This document shows positions 10,852-23,195 of a stretch of DNA of 64,000 nt, one piece after another. The stretch is from Typhlomys cinereus (taxonomy: Eukaryota; Chordata; Mammalia; Rodentia; Platacanthomyidae). The notes below the pieces were generated by a model. The model had not been told where the DNA came from. It saw only the letters and a program-made list of their open reading frames with translations, and searched no databases. Each line of letters opens with the position of its first letter. Position 1 is the stretch's first letter. Location: the NCBI GenBank assembly GCA_023101885.1, contig JALPQD010000416.1:55653-119652 (forward strand), given 5' to 3'. Made by a program: the position numbers and the translations under genes.

Positions 10852-12240
10852 ATGTTCACACAGGCCATGATTTTACAAAATAGTGATTGAAGCAAGTGAG
10901 GAGGACTCTGAGTTAAATGTGGCAAATGCACTTCCTAAGGATAAGTTTCATACAGAAGTTTCTATATTGTAACTCTTTCTGTTCAGGACGAAATCACACT
11001 TGGTTTACAACGTTTCCATGAAACATGTTCATGTATGTCATTCCCTTCCAAAATAGTGAACCAAGTGAAGAGGACTCACAGTTATACATGTAGCATGTAC
11101 ACTTATTTGGCATCAGTATCCTGCACAGGGTTCTACACTGTAAAACTTTGTATTCTGGAGCAAACAACATTTGTTTTGTGCTGATTCTAACAACGATGTT
11201 CCCTTCCAAAATAGTGAACCAAGTGAAGAGGACTTACAGTTATATATATAGCAATGTGCACTTATTTGGGATAAGTATCCTACACAGGGTTCTAGACTGT
11301 AAAACTTTGTATTCTGGAGAAAACAACATTTGTTTTGTGCTGATTCTACCAACGATGTTCCCTTCACAGTCTTCTACACTGTAAAACGTTTGTATTCTGT
11401 AGCAAACAACATTGTTTTGTGCTGATTCTAACAACGATGTTCCCTTCCAAAATAGTGAACCAGTGAAGAGGACTCACAGTTATATATATAGCATGTGCAT
11501 TATTTGGGATAAGTATCCTACACAGGGTTCTAGACTGTAAAACTTTGTATTCTGTAGCAAAACAACATTTGTTTTGTGCTGATTCTACCACGATGTTCCC
11601 TTCCAAAATAGTGAACCAAGGAAGAGGACTCACAGTTCTATATGTAGCATGTGCACTTAGTTGGGATAAGTATCCTACACAGGGTTCTAGACTGTAAAAC
11701 TTTGTATTCTGTAGAAAACAACACTTGTTTCGTGCTGATTCTACCAACGATATTCAGCCTCGTAATGAGCTTGAAAATAGTGACCACGAGAGGACGCGTC
11801 AAATTCTCATGTTTCACTTTCTCTTCTCAGTGATAAGAATCCTGTAGATGTTCCTACGTTGTAACTTTTTATGTTCTGGAGAAATTCACACTGGTTTTGT
11901 GACGTTTTCATGGAATATGTTCACGCAGGCCTTGATTTTCCAAGTGAGGTGGACTGAGAGTCAAATGTTGGAGGTGCGGTTCTTACGGATAAGTATCTCT
12001 ACAGAAGATTCTATAGTGTTACACTTTGTGTTCAGGAGAAGATCATACTTGTTTTGCGACATTCGCATATAACATGTTCCCGCAGGCCTTGATTATCCTA
12101 AAGAGTGAAACAACTGCGGAGGATTCGCAGTAAAGGTTGCAATTTCACTTCTTAGTAATGAGGATCCTAGAGAAGTTCCTATACTGTAACATTTGCGGTC
12201 AGGCGAAAATCATACTTGTTTTGTGACATTTGAATGGCAC
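10852..12240 (+). repeat. HOR unit u9, type I, 1389 bp
   Basis: Composition: Ma-Mb-Mc-Mh-Mc-Mc-Md-Me-Mf with only one Mh, of the ttctacactg form. Scattered indels occur from about 11250 to 11640. The last Mc has cacttagttggg, shared with u18, u22, u25 and u28. Confidence 0.9.
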
Positions 12241-13541
12241 ATGTTCACACAGGCCATGATTTTACAAAAGAGTGCACCAAGTGAGGAGGACTCTGAGTTA
12301 AATGTGGCAAATGCACTTCCTAAGGATAAGTTTCATACAGAAGTTTCTATATTGTAACTCTTTCTGTTCAGGACGAAATCACACTTGGTTTACGACGTTT
12401 CCATGAAACATGTTCATGCATGTCGTTCCCTTCCAAAATAGTGAACCAAGTGAAGTGGAGTCACAGTTATATATGTAGCATGTGCACTTATTTGGCATAA
12501 GTATCCTGCTCAGGGTTCTAGACTGTAAAACTTTGTATTCTGGAGAAAACAACATTTGCTTTGTGCTGATTCTACCAACGATGTTCCCTTCCAAAATAGT
12601 GAACCATGTGAAGAGGACTCACAGTTATATATGTAGCATGTGCACTTATTTGGGATAAGTATCCTACACAGGGTTCTAGACTGTAAAACTTTGTATTCTG
12701 GAGAAAACAACATTTGTTTTGTGCTGATTCTACCAACGATGTTCCCTTCCAAAATAGTGAACCAAGTGAAGAGGACTCACAGTTCTATATGTAGCATGTG
12801 CACTTATTTGGGATAAGTATCCTACACAGGGTTCTAGACTGTAAAACTTTGTATTCTGGAGAAAACACATTTGTTTTGCTGATTCTACCAACGATGTTCC
12901 CTTCCAAAATAGTGAACCAAGTGAAGAGGACTCACAGTTCTATATGTAGCATGTGCACTTATTTGGGATAAGTATCCTACACAGGGTTCTAGACTGTAAA
13001 ACTTTGTATTCTGTAGAAAACAACACTTGTTTCGTGCTGATTCTACCAACGATATTCAGCCTCGTAATGAGCTTGAAATAGTGACCACGAGAGGACGCGT
13101 CAAATTCTCATGTTTCACTTTCTCTTCTCAGTGATAAGAATCCTGTAGATGTTCCTACGTTGTAACTTTTTATGTTCTGGAGAAATTCACACTGGTTTTG
13201 TGACGTTTTCATGGAATATGTTCACGCAGGCCTTGATTTTCCAAGTGAGGTGGACTGAGAGTCAAATGTTGGAGGTGCGGTTCTTACGGATAAGTATCTC
13301 TACAGAAGATTCTATAGTGTTACACTTTGTGTTCAGGAGAAGATCATACTTGTTTTGCGACATTCGCATAAAACATGTTCCCGCAGGCCTTGATTATCCT
13401 AAAGAGTGAAACAACTGCGGAGGATTCGCAGTAAAGGTTGCAATTTCACTTCTTAGTAATGAGGATCCTAGAGAAGTTCCTATACTGTAACATTTGCGTT
13501 CAGGCGAAAATCATACTTGTTTTGTGACATTTGAATGGCAC
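12241..13541 (+). repeat. HOR unit u10, first type II unit, 1301 bp
   Basis: Composition: Ma(169)-Mb2-Mc-Mc-Mc-Md-Me-Mf with no Mh. The end of Ma reads tttacgacg. The Mc after Mb2 has aaccatgtgaag. Me ends cgcataaaac. This is the first appearance of the type II subfamily from the left. Confidence 0.93.
12410..12580 (+). repeat. Monomer Mb2, type II (reference copy, 171 bp)
   Basis: Alternative to Mb. It starts atgttcatgcatgtcgttccc and has gaagtggagtcacag (or gaagtggactcac in later copies), ggcataagtatcctgctc and atttgctttgtgc. Sixteen units carry it. Its right half resembles Mc more than Mb does, which suggests Mb2 and Mb diverged before the present unit order spread. Confidence 0.92.
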
Positions 13542-14869
13542 ATGTTCACACAGGCCATGATTTTACAAAATAGTGATTGAAGCAAGTGAGGAGGACTCTG
13601 AGTTATATGTGGCAAATGCACTTCCTAAGGATAAGTTTCATACAGAAGTTTCTATATTGTAACTCTTTCTGTTCAGGACGAAATCACACTTGGTTTACAA
13701 CGTTTCCATGAAACATGTTCATGTATGTCATTCCCTTCCAAAATAGTGAACCAAGTGAAGTAGGACGTCACAGTTAATACATGTAGCATGTGCACCTTAT
13801 TGCATAAGTATCATGCTACAGGGTTCTACACTGTAAACTTTGTATTTCTTGGAGGAAAACAACCATTTGTTTTGTGCTGATTCTACCAACGATTGTTCCC
13901 CTTCCCAAAATAGGAACCAATGTGAAGAGGAACTTCAGAGTTATATATATAGCATTGCACTTATTTGGGATAAATGTATCCTACACAGGTTCTAGACTGT
14001 AAAACTTTGTATTCTGGAGAAAAACAACATTGTTTTGTGCTTGATTCTACCAACGATGTTCCCCTTCTTCCAAAATAGTGAACCATGTGAAGAGGACTCA
14101 CAGTTATATATGTAGCATGTGCACTTATTTGGGATAAGTATCCTACACAGTGTTCTAGACTGTAAAACTTTGTATTCTGGAGAAAACAACGTTTGTTTTG
14201 TGCTGATTCTACCAACTGATGTTCCCTTCCAAAATAGTGAACCAAGTGAAGAGGACTCACAGTTATATATGTAGCATGTGCACTTATTTGGGATAAGTAT
14301 CCTACACAGGGTTCTAGACTGTAAAACTTTGTATTCTGTAGAAAACAACACTTGTTTCGTGCTGATTCTACCAACGATATTCAGCCTCGTAATGAGCTTG
14401 AAAATAGTGACCACGAGAGGACGCGTCAAATTCTCATGTTTCACTTTCTCTTCTCAGTGATAAGAATCCTGTAGATGTTCCTACGTTGTAACTTTTTATG
14501 TTCTGGAGAAATTCACACTGGTTTTGTGACGTTTTCATGGAATATGTTCACGCAGGCCTTGATTTTCCAAAAGTGAGGTGGACTGAGAGTCAAATGTTGG
14601 AGGTGCGGTTCTTACGGATAAGTATCTCTACAGAAGATTCTATAGTGTTACACTTTGTGTTCAGGAGAAGATCATACTTGTTTTGCGACATTCGCATATA
14701 ACATGTTCCCGCAGGCCTTGATTATCCTAAAGAGTGAAACAACTGCGGAGGATTCGGAGTAAATGTTGCAATTTCACTTCTTAGTAATGAGGATCCTAGA
14801 GAAGTTCCTATACTGTAACATTTGCGTTCAGGCGAAAATCATACTTGTTTTGTGACATTTGAATGGCAC
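13542..14869 (+). repeat. HOR unit u11, type I without Mh, 1328 bp
   Basis: Composition: Ma(173)-Mb-Mc-Mc-Mc-Md-Me-Mf. It combines a type I Mb with a type II-like run of three Mc and no Mh, including an Mc with aaccatgtgaag. The patch 13759-14070 has an extreme density of single-base insertions and deletions, so the exact monomer lengths there are unreliable. Confidence 0.82.
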
Positions 14870-16315
14870 ATGTTCACACAGGCCATGATTTTACAAAATA
14901 GTGATTGAAGCAAGTGAGGAGGACTCTGAGTTAAATGTGGCAAATGCACTTCCTAAGGATAAGTTTCATACAGAAGTTTCTATATTGTAACTCTTTCTGT
15001 TCAGGACGAAATCACACTTGGTTTACAACGTTTCCATGAAACATGTTCATGTATGTCATTCCCTTCCAAAATAGTGAACCAAGTGAAGAGGACTCACAGT
15101 TATACATATAGCATGTACACTTATTTGGCATCAGTATCCTGCACAGGGTTCTACACTGTAAAACTTTGTATTCTGGAGCAAACAACATTTGTTTTGTGCT
15201 GATTCTAACAACGATGTTCCCTTCCAAAATAGTGAACCAAGTGAAGAGGACTTACAGTTATATATATAGCATGTGCACTTATTTGGGATAAGTATCCTAC
15301 ACAGGGTTCTAGACTGTAAAACTTTGTATTCTGGAGAAAACAACATTTGTTTTGTGCTGATTCTACCAACGATGTTCCCTTCACAGTCTTCTGCACTGTA
15401 AAACTTTGTATTCTGTAGCAAACAACATTTGTTTTGTGCTGATTCTACCAACGATGTTCCCTTCACAGTCTTCTACACTGTAAAACGTTGTATTCTGTAG
15501 CAAACAACATTTGTTTTGTGCTGATTCTAACAACGATGTTCCCTTCCAAAATAGTGAACCAAGTGAAGAGGACTCACAAGTAGATGCATTTATTTGTATC
15601 TCCACAGGGTTCTAGAAGTAAACTTTGTTTCTGTAGCAACAACATTTGTTTTGTGCTGATTCTACCAACGATGTTCCTTCCAAAATAGTGAACCAAGTGA
15701 AGAGGACTCACAGTTATATATTGTAGCATGTGCACTTATTGGGATAAGTATCCTAACAGGGTTCTAGACTGTAAAACTTTGTATTCTGTAGAAAACAACA
15801 CTTGTTTCGTGCTGATTCTACCAACGATATTCAGCCTCGTAATGAGCTTGAAAATAGTGACCACGAGAGGACGCGTCAAATTCTCATGTTTCACTTCTCT
15901 TCTCAGTGATAAGAATCCTGTAGATGTTCCTACGTTGTAACTTTTTATGTTCTGGAGAAATTCACACTGGTTTTGTGACGTTTTCATGGAATATGTTCAC
16001 GCAGGCCTTGATTTTCCAAGTGAGGTGGACTGAGAGTCAATGTTGGAGGTGCGGTTCTTACGGATAAGTATCTCTACAGAAGATTCTATAGTGTTACACT
16101 TTGTGTTCAGGAGAAGATCATACTTGTTTTGCGACATTCGCATATAACATGTTCCCGCAGGCCTTGATTATCCTAAAGAGTGAAACAACTGCGGAGGATT
16201 CGCAGTAAAGGTTGCAATTTCACTTCTTAGTAATGAGGATCCTAGAGAAGTTCCTATACTGTAACATTTGCGGTCAGGCGAAAATCATACTTGTTTTGTG
16301 ACATTTGAATGGCAC
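14870..16315 (+). repeat. HOR unit u12, type I, 1446 bp
   Basis: Composition: Ma-Mb-Mc-Mh-Mh-Mc-Mc-Md-Me-Mf. Mb has acatatagc (about 15113), shared with u15 and u26. The first extra Mc is damaged (about 15578-15650) and lacks about 25 bp. This is the first member of a super-HOR triplet. Confidence 0.88.
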
Positions 16316-17612
16316 ATGTTCACACAGGCCATGATTTTACAAAAGAGTGCACCAAGTGAGGAGGACTCTGAGTTAAATGTGGCAAATGCACTTCCTAAGG
16401 ATAAGTTTCATACAGAAGTTTCTATATTGTAACTCTTTCTGTTCAGGACGAAATCACACTTGGTTTACGACGTTTCCATGAAACATGTTCATGCATGTCG
16501 TTCCCTTCCAAAATAGTGAACCAAGTGAAGTGGAGTCACAGTTATATATGTAGCATGTGCACTTATTTGGCATAAGTATCCTGCTCAGGGTTCTAGACTG
16601 TAAAACTTGTATTCTGGAGAAACAACATTTGCTTTGTGCTGATTCTACCAACGATGTTCCCTTCCAAAATAGTGAACCATGTGAAGAGGACTCACAGTTA
16701 TATATGTAGCATGTGCACTTATTTGGCATAAGTATCCTACACAGGGTTCTAGACTGTAAAACTTTGTATTCTGGAGAAAACACATTTGTTTTGTGCTGAT
16801 TCTACCAACGATGTTCCCTTCCAAAATAGTGAACCAAGTGAAGAGGACTCACAGTTCTATATGTAGCATGTGCACTTTGGGATAAGTATCCTACACAGGG
16901 TTTAGACTGTAAAACTTTGTATTCTGGAGAAAACACATTTGTTTTGTGCTGATTCTACCAACGATGTTCCCTTCCAAAATAGTGAACCAAGTGAAGAGGA
17001 CTCACAGTTCTATATGTAGCATGTGCACTTATTTGGGATAAGTATCCTACACAGGGTTGTAGACTGTAAAACTTTGTATTCTGTAGAAAACAACACTTGT
17101 TTCGTGCTGATTCTACCAACGATATTCAGCCTCGTAATGAGCTTGAAAATAGTGACCACGAGAGGACGCGTCAAATTCTCATGTTTCACTTTCTCTTCTC
17201 AGTGATAAGAATCCTGTAGATGTTCCTACGTTGTAACTTTTTATGTTCTGGAGAAATTCACACTGGTTTTGTGACGTTTTCATGGAATATGTTCACGCAG
17301 GCCTTGATTTTCCAAGTGAGGTGGACTGAGAGTCAAATGTTGGAGGTGCGGTTCTTACGGATAAGTATCTCTACAGAAGATTCTATAGTGTTACACTTTG
17401 TGTTCAGGAGAAGATCATACTTGTTTTGCGACATTCGCATAAAACATGTTCCCGCAGGCCTTGATTATCCTAAAGAGTGAAACAACTGCGGAGGATTCGC
17501 AGTAAAGGTTGCAATTTCACTTCTTAGTAATGAGGATCCTAGAGAAGTTCCTATACTGTAACATTTGCGTTCAGGCGAAAATCATACTTGTTTTGTGACA
17601 TTTGAATGGCAC
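16316..17612 (+). repeat. HOR unit u13, type II, 1297 bp
   Basis: Composition: Ma(169)-Mb2-Mc-Mc-Mc-Md-Me-Mf. The last Mc carries the private change ggttgtagactg (about 17057), shared only with u24. Me ends cgcataaaac. Small deletions occur at about 16610, 16877 and 16902. Confidence 0.91.
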
Positions 17613-19010
17613 ATGTTCACACAGGCCATGATTTTACAAAATAGTGATTGAAGCAAGTGAGGAGGACTCTGAGTTATATGTGGCAAATGCACTTCCTAAG
17701 GATAAGTTTCATACAGAAGTTTCTATATTGTAACTCTTTCTGTTCAGGACGAAATCACACTTGGTTTACAACGTTTCCATGAAACATGTTCATGTATGTC
17801 ATTCCCTTCCAAAATAGTGAACCAAGTGAAGAGGACTCACAGTTATACATGTAGCATGTACACTTATTTGGCATCAGTATCCTGCACAGGGTTCTACACT
17901 GTAAAACTTTGTATTCTGGAGCAAACAACATTTGTTTTGTGCTGATTCTAACAACGATGTTCCCTTCCAAAATAGTGAACCAAGTGAAGAGGACTTACAG
18001 TTATATATATAGCATGTGCACTTATTTGGGATAAGTATCCTACACAGGGTTCTAGACTGTAAAACTTTGTATCTGGAGAAAACAACATTTGTTTGTGCTG
18101 ATTCTACCAACGATGTTCCCTTCACAGTCTTCTACACTGTAAAACGTTGTATTCTGTAGCAAACAACCTTTGTTTTGTGCTGATTCTAACAACGATGTTC
18201 CCTTCCAAAATAGTGAACCAAGTGAAGAGGACTTACAGATATATTAGCATGTGCACTTATTTGGGATAAGTATCCTACACAGTGTTCTAGACTGTAAAAC
18301 TTTGTATTCTGGAGCAAACAAATTTGTTTTGTGCTGATTCTACCAACTGATGTTCCCTTCCAAAACTAGTGAACCAAGTGAAGAGGACTCACAGTTATAT
18401 ATGTAGCATGTGCACTTATTGGGATAAGTATCCTACACAGGGTTCTAGACTGTAAAACTTTGTATTCTGTAGAAAACAACACTTGTTTCGTGCTGATTCT
18501 ACCAACGATATTCAGCCTCGTAATGAGCTTGAAAATAGTGACCACGAGAGGACGCGTCAAATTCTCATGTTTCACTTTCTCTTCTCAGTGATAAGAATCC
18601 TGCAGATGTTCCTACGTTGTAACTTTTTATGTTCTGGAGAAATTCACACTGGTTTTGTGACGTTTTCATGGAATATGTTCACGCAGGCCTTGATTTTCCA
18701 AAAGAGTGAACCAAGGGAAGTGGACTGAGAGTCAAATGTTGGAGGTGCGGTTCTTACGGATAAGTATCTCTACAGAAGATTCTATAGTGTTACACTTTGT
18801 GTTCAGGAGAAGATCATACTTGTTTGCGACATTCGCATATAACATGTTCCCGCAGGCCTTGATTATCCTAAAGAGTGAAACAACTTCGGAGGATTCGGAG
18901 TAAATGTTGCAATTTCACTTCTTAGTAATGAGGATCCTAGAGAAGTTCCTATACTGTAATATTTGCGTTCAGGCGAAAATCATACTTGTTTTGTGACATT
19001 TGAATGGCAC
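17613..19010 (+). repeat. HOR unit u14, type I, 1398 bp
   Basis: Composition: Ma-Mb-Mc-Mh-Mc-Mc-Md-MeL-Mf. One Mc reads gacttacagatata (about 18224), a variant shared with u25. Mf has gtaatatttgcg. Me is the long form (ccaaaagagtgaacc, about 18698). Confidence 0.9.
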
Positions 19011-20487
19011 ATGTTCACACAGGCCATGATTTTACAAAATAGTGATTGAAGCAAGTGAGGAGGACTCTGAGTTAAATGTGGCAAATGCACTTCCTAAGGA
19101 TAAGTTTCATACAGAAGTTTCTATATTGTAACTCTTTCTGTTCAGGACGAAATCACACTTGGTTTACAACGTTTCCATGAAACATGTTCATGTATGTCAT
19201 TCCCTTCCAAAATAGTGAACCAAGTGAAGAGGACTCACAGTTATACATATAGCATGTACACTTATTTGGCATCAGTATCCTGCACAGGGTTCTACACTGT
19301 AAAACTTTGTATTCTGGAGCAAACAACATTTGTTTTGTGCTGATTCTAACAACGATGTTCCCTTCCAAAATAGTGAACCAAGTGAAGAGGACTTACAGTT
19401 ATATATATAGCATGTGCACTTATTTGGGATAAGTATCCTACACAGGGTTCTAGACTGTAAAACTTTGTATTCTGGAGAAAACAACATTTGTTTTGTGCTG
19501 ATTCTACCAACGATGTTCCCTTCACAGTCTTCTGCACTGTAAAACTTTGTATTCTGTAGCAAACAACATTTTTTGTGCTGATTCTACCAACGATGTTCCC
19601 TTCACAGTCTTCTACACTGTAAAACGATTCTGTCGTTGTATTCTGTAGCAAACAACATTTGTTTTGTGCTGATTCTAACAACGATGTTCCCTTCCAAAAT
19701 AGTGAACCAAGTGAAGAGGACTCACAGTTATTATATAGCATGTGCATTTATTTGGGATAAGTATCCTACACAGGGTTCTAGACTGTAAAACTTTGTATTC
19801 TGTAGCAAACAACATTTGTTTTGTGCTGATTCTACCAACGATGTTCCCTTCCAAAATAGTGAACCAAGTGAAGAGGACTCACAGTTATATGTAGCATGTG
19901 CACTTATTTGGGATAAGTATCCTACACAGGGTTCTAGACTGTAAAACTTTGTATTCTGTAGAAAACAACACTTGTTTCGTGCTGATTCTACCAACGATAT
20001 TCAGCCTCGTAATGAGCTTGAAAATAGTGACCACGAGAGGACGCGTCAAATTCTCATGTTTCACTTTCTCTTCTCAGTGATAAGAATCCTGTAGATGTTC
20101 CTACGTTGTAACTTTTTATGTTCTGGAGAAATTCACACTGGTTTTGTGACGTTTTCATGGAATATGTTCACGCAGGCCTTGATTTTCCAAGTGAGGTGGA
20201 CTGAGAGTCAAATGTTGGAGGTGCGGTTCTTACGGATAAGTATCTCTACAGAAGATTCTATAGTGTTACACTTTGTGTTCAGGAGAAGATCATACTTGTT
20301 TTGCGACATTCGCATATAACATGTTCCCGCAGGCCTTGATTATCCTAAAGAGTGAAACAACTGCGGAGGATTCGCAGTAAAGGTTGCAATTTCACTTCTT
20401 AGTAATGAGGATCCTAGAGAAGTTCCTATACTGTAACATTTGCGGTCAGGCGAAAATCATACTTGTTTTGTGACATTTGAATGGCAC
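19011..20487 (+). repeat. HOR unit u15, type I, 1477 bp
   Basis: Composition: Ma-Mb-Mc-Mh-Mh-Mc-Mc-Md-Me-Mf. The second Mh/Mc junction region contains an extra attctgtcgttgt segment (about 19625). This is a trimmed form of the 13-bp duplication seen intact in u26. Mb has acatatagc. Confidence 0.91.
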
Positions 20488-21792
20488 ATGTTCACACAGG
20501 CCATGATTTTACAAAAGAGTGCACCAAGTGAGGAGGACTCTGAGTTAAATGTGGCAAATGCACTTCCTAAGGATAAGTTTCATACAGAAGTTTCTATATT
20601 GTAACTCTTTCTGTTCAGGACGAAATCACACTTGGTTTACGACGTTTCCATGAAACATGTTCATGCATGTCGTTCCCTTCCAAAATAGTGAACCAAGTGA
20701 AGTGGAGTCACAGTTATATATGTAGCATGTGCACTTATTTGGCATAAGTATCCTGCTCAGGGTTCTAGACTGTAAAACTTTGTATTCTGGAGAAAACAAC
20801 ATTTGCTTTGTGCTGATTCTACCAACGATGTTCCCTTCCAAAATAGTGAACCATGTGAAGAGGACTCACAGTTATATATGTAGCATGTGCACTTATTTGG
20901 GATAAGTATCCTACACAGGGTTCTAGACTGTAAAACTTTGTATTCTGGAGAAAAACACATTTGTTTTGTGCTGATTCTACCAACGATGTTCCCTTCCAAA
21001 ATAGTGAACCAAGTGAAGAGGACTCACAGTTCTATATGTAGCATGTGCACTTATTTGGGATAAGTATCCTACACAGGGTTCTAGACTGTAAAACTTTGTA
21101 TTCTGGAGAAAAACACATTTGTTTTGTGCTGATTCTACCAACGATGTTCCCTTCCAAAATAGTGAACCAAGTGAAGAGGACTCACAGTTCTATATGTAGC
21201 ATGTGCACTTATTTGGGATAAGTATCCTACACAGGGTTCTAGACTGTAAAACTTTGTATTCTGTAGAAAACAACACTTGTTTCGTGCTGATTCTACCAAC
21301 GATATTCAGCCTCGTAATGAGCTTGAAAATAGTGACCACGAGAGGACGCGTCAAATTCTCATGTTTCACTTTCTCTTCTCAGTGATAAGAATCCTGTAGA
21401 TGTTCCTACGTTGTAACTTTTTATGTTCTGGAGAAATTCACACTGGTTTTGTGACGTTTTCATGGAATATGTTCACGCAGGCCTTGATTTTCCAAGTGAG
21501 GTGGACTGAGAGTCAAATGTTGGAGGTGCGGTTCTTACGGATAAGTATCTCTACAGAAGATTCTATAGTGTTACACTTTGTGTTCAGGAGAAGATCATAC
21601 TTGTTTTGCGACATTCGCATAAAACATGTTCCCGCAGGCCTTGATTATCCTAAAGAGTGAAACAACTGCGGAGGATTCGCAGTAAAGGTTGCAATTTCAC
21701 TTCTTAGTAATGAGGATCCTAGAGAAGTTCCTATACTGTAACATTTGCGTTCAGGCGAAAATCATACTTGTTTTGTGACATTTGAATGGCAC
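20488..21792 (+). repeat. HOR unit u16, type II, 1305 bp
   Basis: Composition: Ma(169)-Mb2-Mc-Mc-Mc-Md-Me-Mf at its canonical length (169+171+3x158+167+157+167). It is the cleanest type II reference unit in the window. Confidence 0.94.
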
Positions 21793-23195
21793 ATGTTCAC
21801 ACAGGCCATGATTTTACAAAATAGTGATTGAAGCAAGTGAGGAGGACTCTGAGTTATATGTGGCAAATGCACTTCCTAAGGATAAGTTTCATACAGAAGT
21901 TTCTATATTGTAACTCTTTCTGTTCAGGACGAAATCACACTTGGTTTACAACGTTTCCATGAAACATGTTCATGTATGTCATTCCCTTCCAAAATAGTGA
22001 ACCAAGTGAAGAGGACTCACAGTTATACATGTAGCATGTACACTTATTTGGCATCAGTATCCTGCACAGGGTTCTACACTGTAAAACTTTGTATTCTGGA
22101 GCAAACAACATTTGTTTTGTGCTGATTCTAACAACGATGTCCCCTTCCAAAATAGTGAACCAAGTGAAGAGGACTTACAGTTATATATATAGCATGTGCA
22201 CTTATTTGGGATAAGTATCCTACACAGGGTTCTAGACTGTAAAACTTTGTATTCTGGAGAAAACAACATTTGTTTTGTGCTGATTCTACCAACGATGTTC
22301 CCTTCACAGTCTTCTACACTGTAAAACGTTGTATTCTGTAGCAAACAACATTTGTTTTGTGCTGATTCTAACAACGATGTTCCCTTCCAAAATAGTGAAC
22401 CATGTGAAGAGGACTCACAGTTATATATGTAGCATGTGCACTTATTTGGGATAAGTATCCTACACAGTGTTCTAGACTGTAAAACTTTGTATTCTGGAGA
22501 AAACAACGTTTGTTTTGTGCTGATTCTACCAATGATGTTCCCTTCCAAAATAGTGAACCAAGTGAAGAGGACTCACAGTTATATATGTAGCATGTGCACT
22601 TATTTGGGATAAGTATCCTACACAGGGTTCTAGACTGTAAAACTTTGTATTCTGTAGAAAACAACACTTGTTTCGTGCTGATTCTACCAACGATATTCAG
22701 CCTCGTAATGAGCTTGAAAATAGTGACCACGAGAGGACGCGTCAAATTCTCATGTTTCACTTTCTCTTCTCAGTGATAAGAATCCTGTAGATGTTCCTAC
22801 GTTGTAACTTTTTATGTTCTGGAGAAATTCACACTGGTTTTGTGACGTTTTCATGGAATATGTTCACGCAGGCCTTGATTTTCCAAAAGAGTGAACCAAG
22901 GAAGGTGGACTGAGAGTCAAATTTTGGAGGTGCGGTTCTTACGGATAAGTATCTCTACAGAAGATTCTATAGTGTTACACTTTGTGTTCAGGAGAAGATC
23001 ATACTTGTTTTGCGACATTCGCATATACATGTTCCCGCAGGCCTTGATTATCCTAAAGAGTGAAACAACTTCGGAGGATTCGGAGTAAATGTTGCAATTT
23101 CACTTCTTAGTAATGAGGATCCTAGAGAAGTTCCTATACTGTAACATTTGCGTTCAGGCGAAAATCATACTTGTTTTGTGACATTTGAATGGCAC
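21793..23195 (+). repeat. HOR unit u17, type I, 1403 bp
   Basis: Composition: Ma-Mb-Mc-Mh-Mc-Mc-Md-MeL-Mf. The second Mc carries the type II-like aaccatgtgaag and cacagtgttctag. The third Mc starts after ccaatgatg. The Mb/Mc boundary has gatgtcccc. MeL reads gaaccaaggaaggtgg. Confidence 0.92.

Larger units (their letters stand above)
14870..19010 (+). repeat. Super-HOR triplet, copy 1 (u12-u14)
   Basis: Ordered triplet of a 10-element type I unit, an 8-element type II unit and a one-Mh type I unit with MeL, 4,141 bp. It is shorter than the other copies because of indels at about 15.6 and 18.1 kb. Confidence 0.82.
17020..21792 (+). repeat. Long-range duplicated tract, left copy (offset about 15.98 kb)
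   Basis: The right part of u13 through u16. It shares with 33000-37781 the order of unit types and four uncommon markers: ggttgtagactg, gacttacagatata, acatatagc in Mb, and the cgttgtattctgt duplication. The offset stays between 15,980 and 15,989 bp. Confidence 0.78.
19011..23195 (+). repeat. Super-HOR triplet, copy 2 (u15-u17)
   Basis: Same triplet order, 4,185 bp, directly adjoining copy 1. Copies 1 and 2 thus form a six-unit tandem stretch. Confidence 0.85.
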
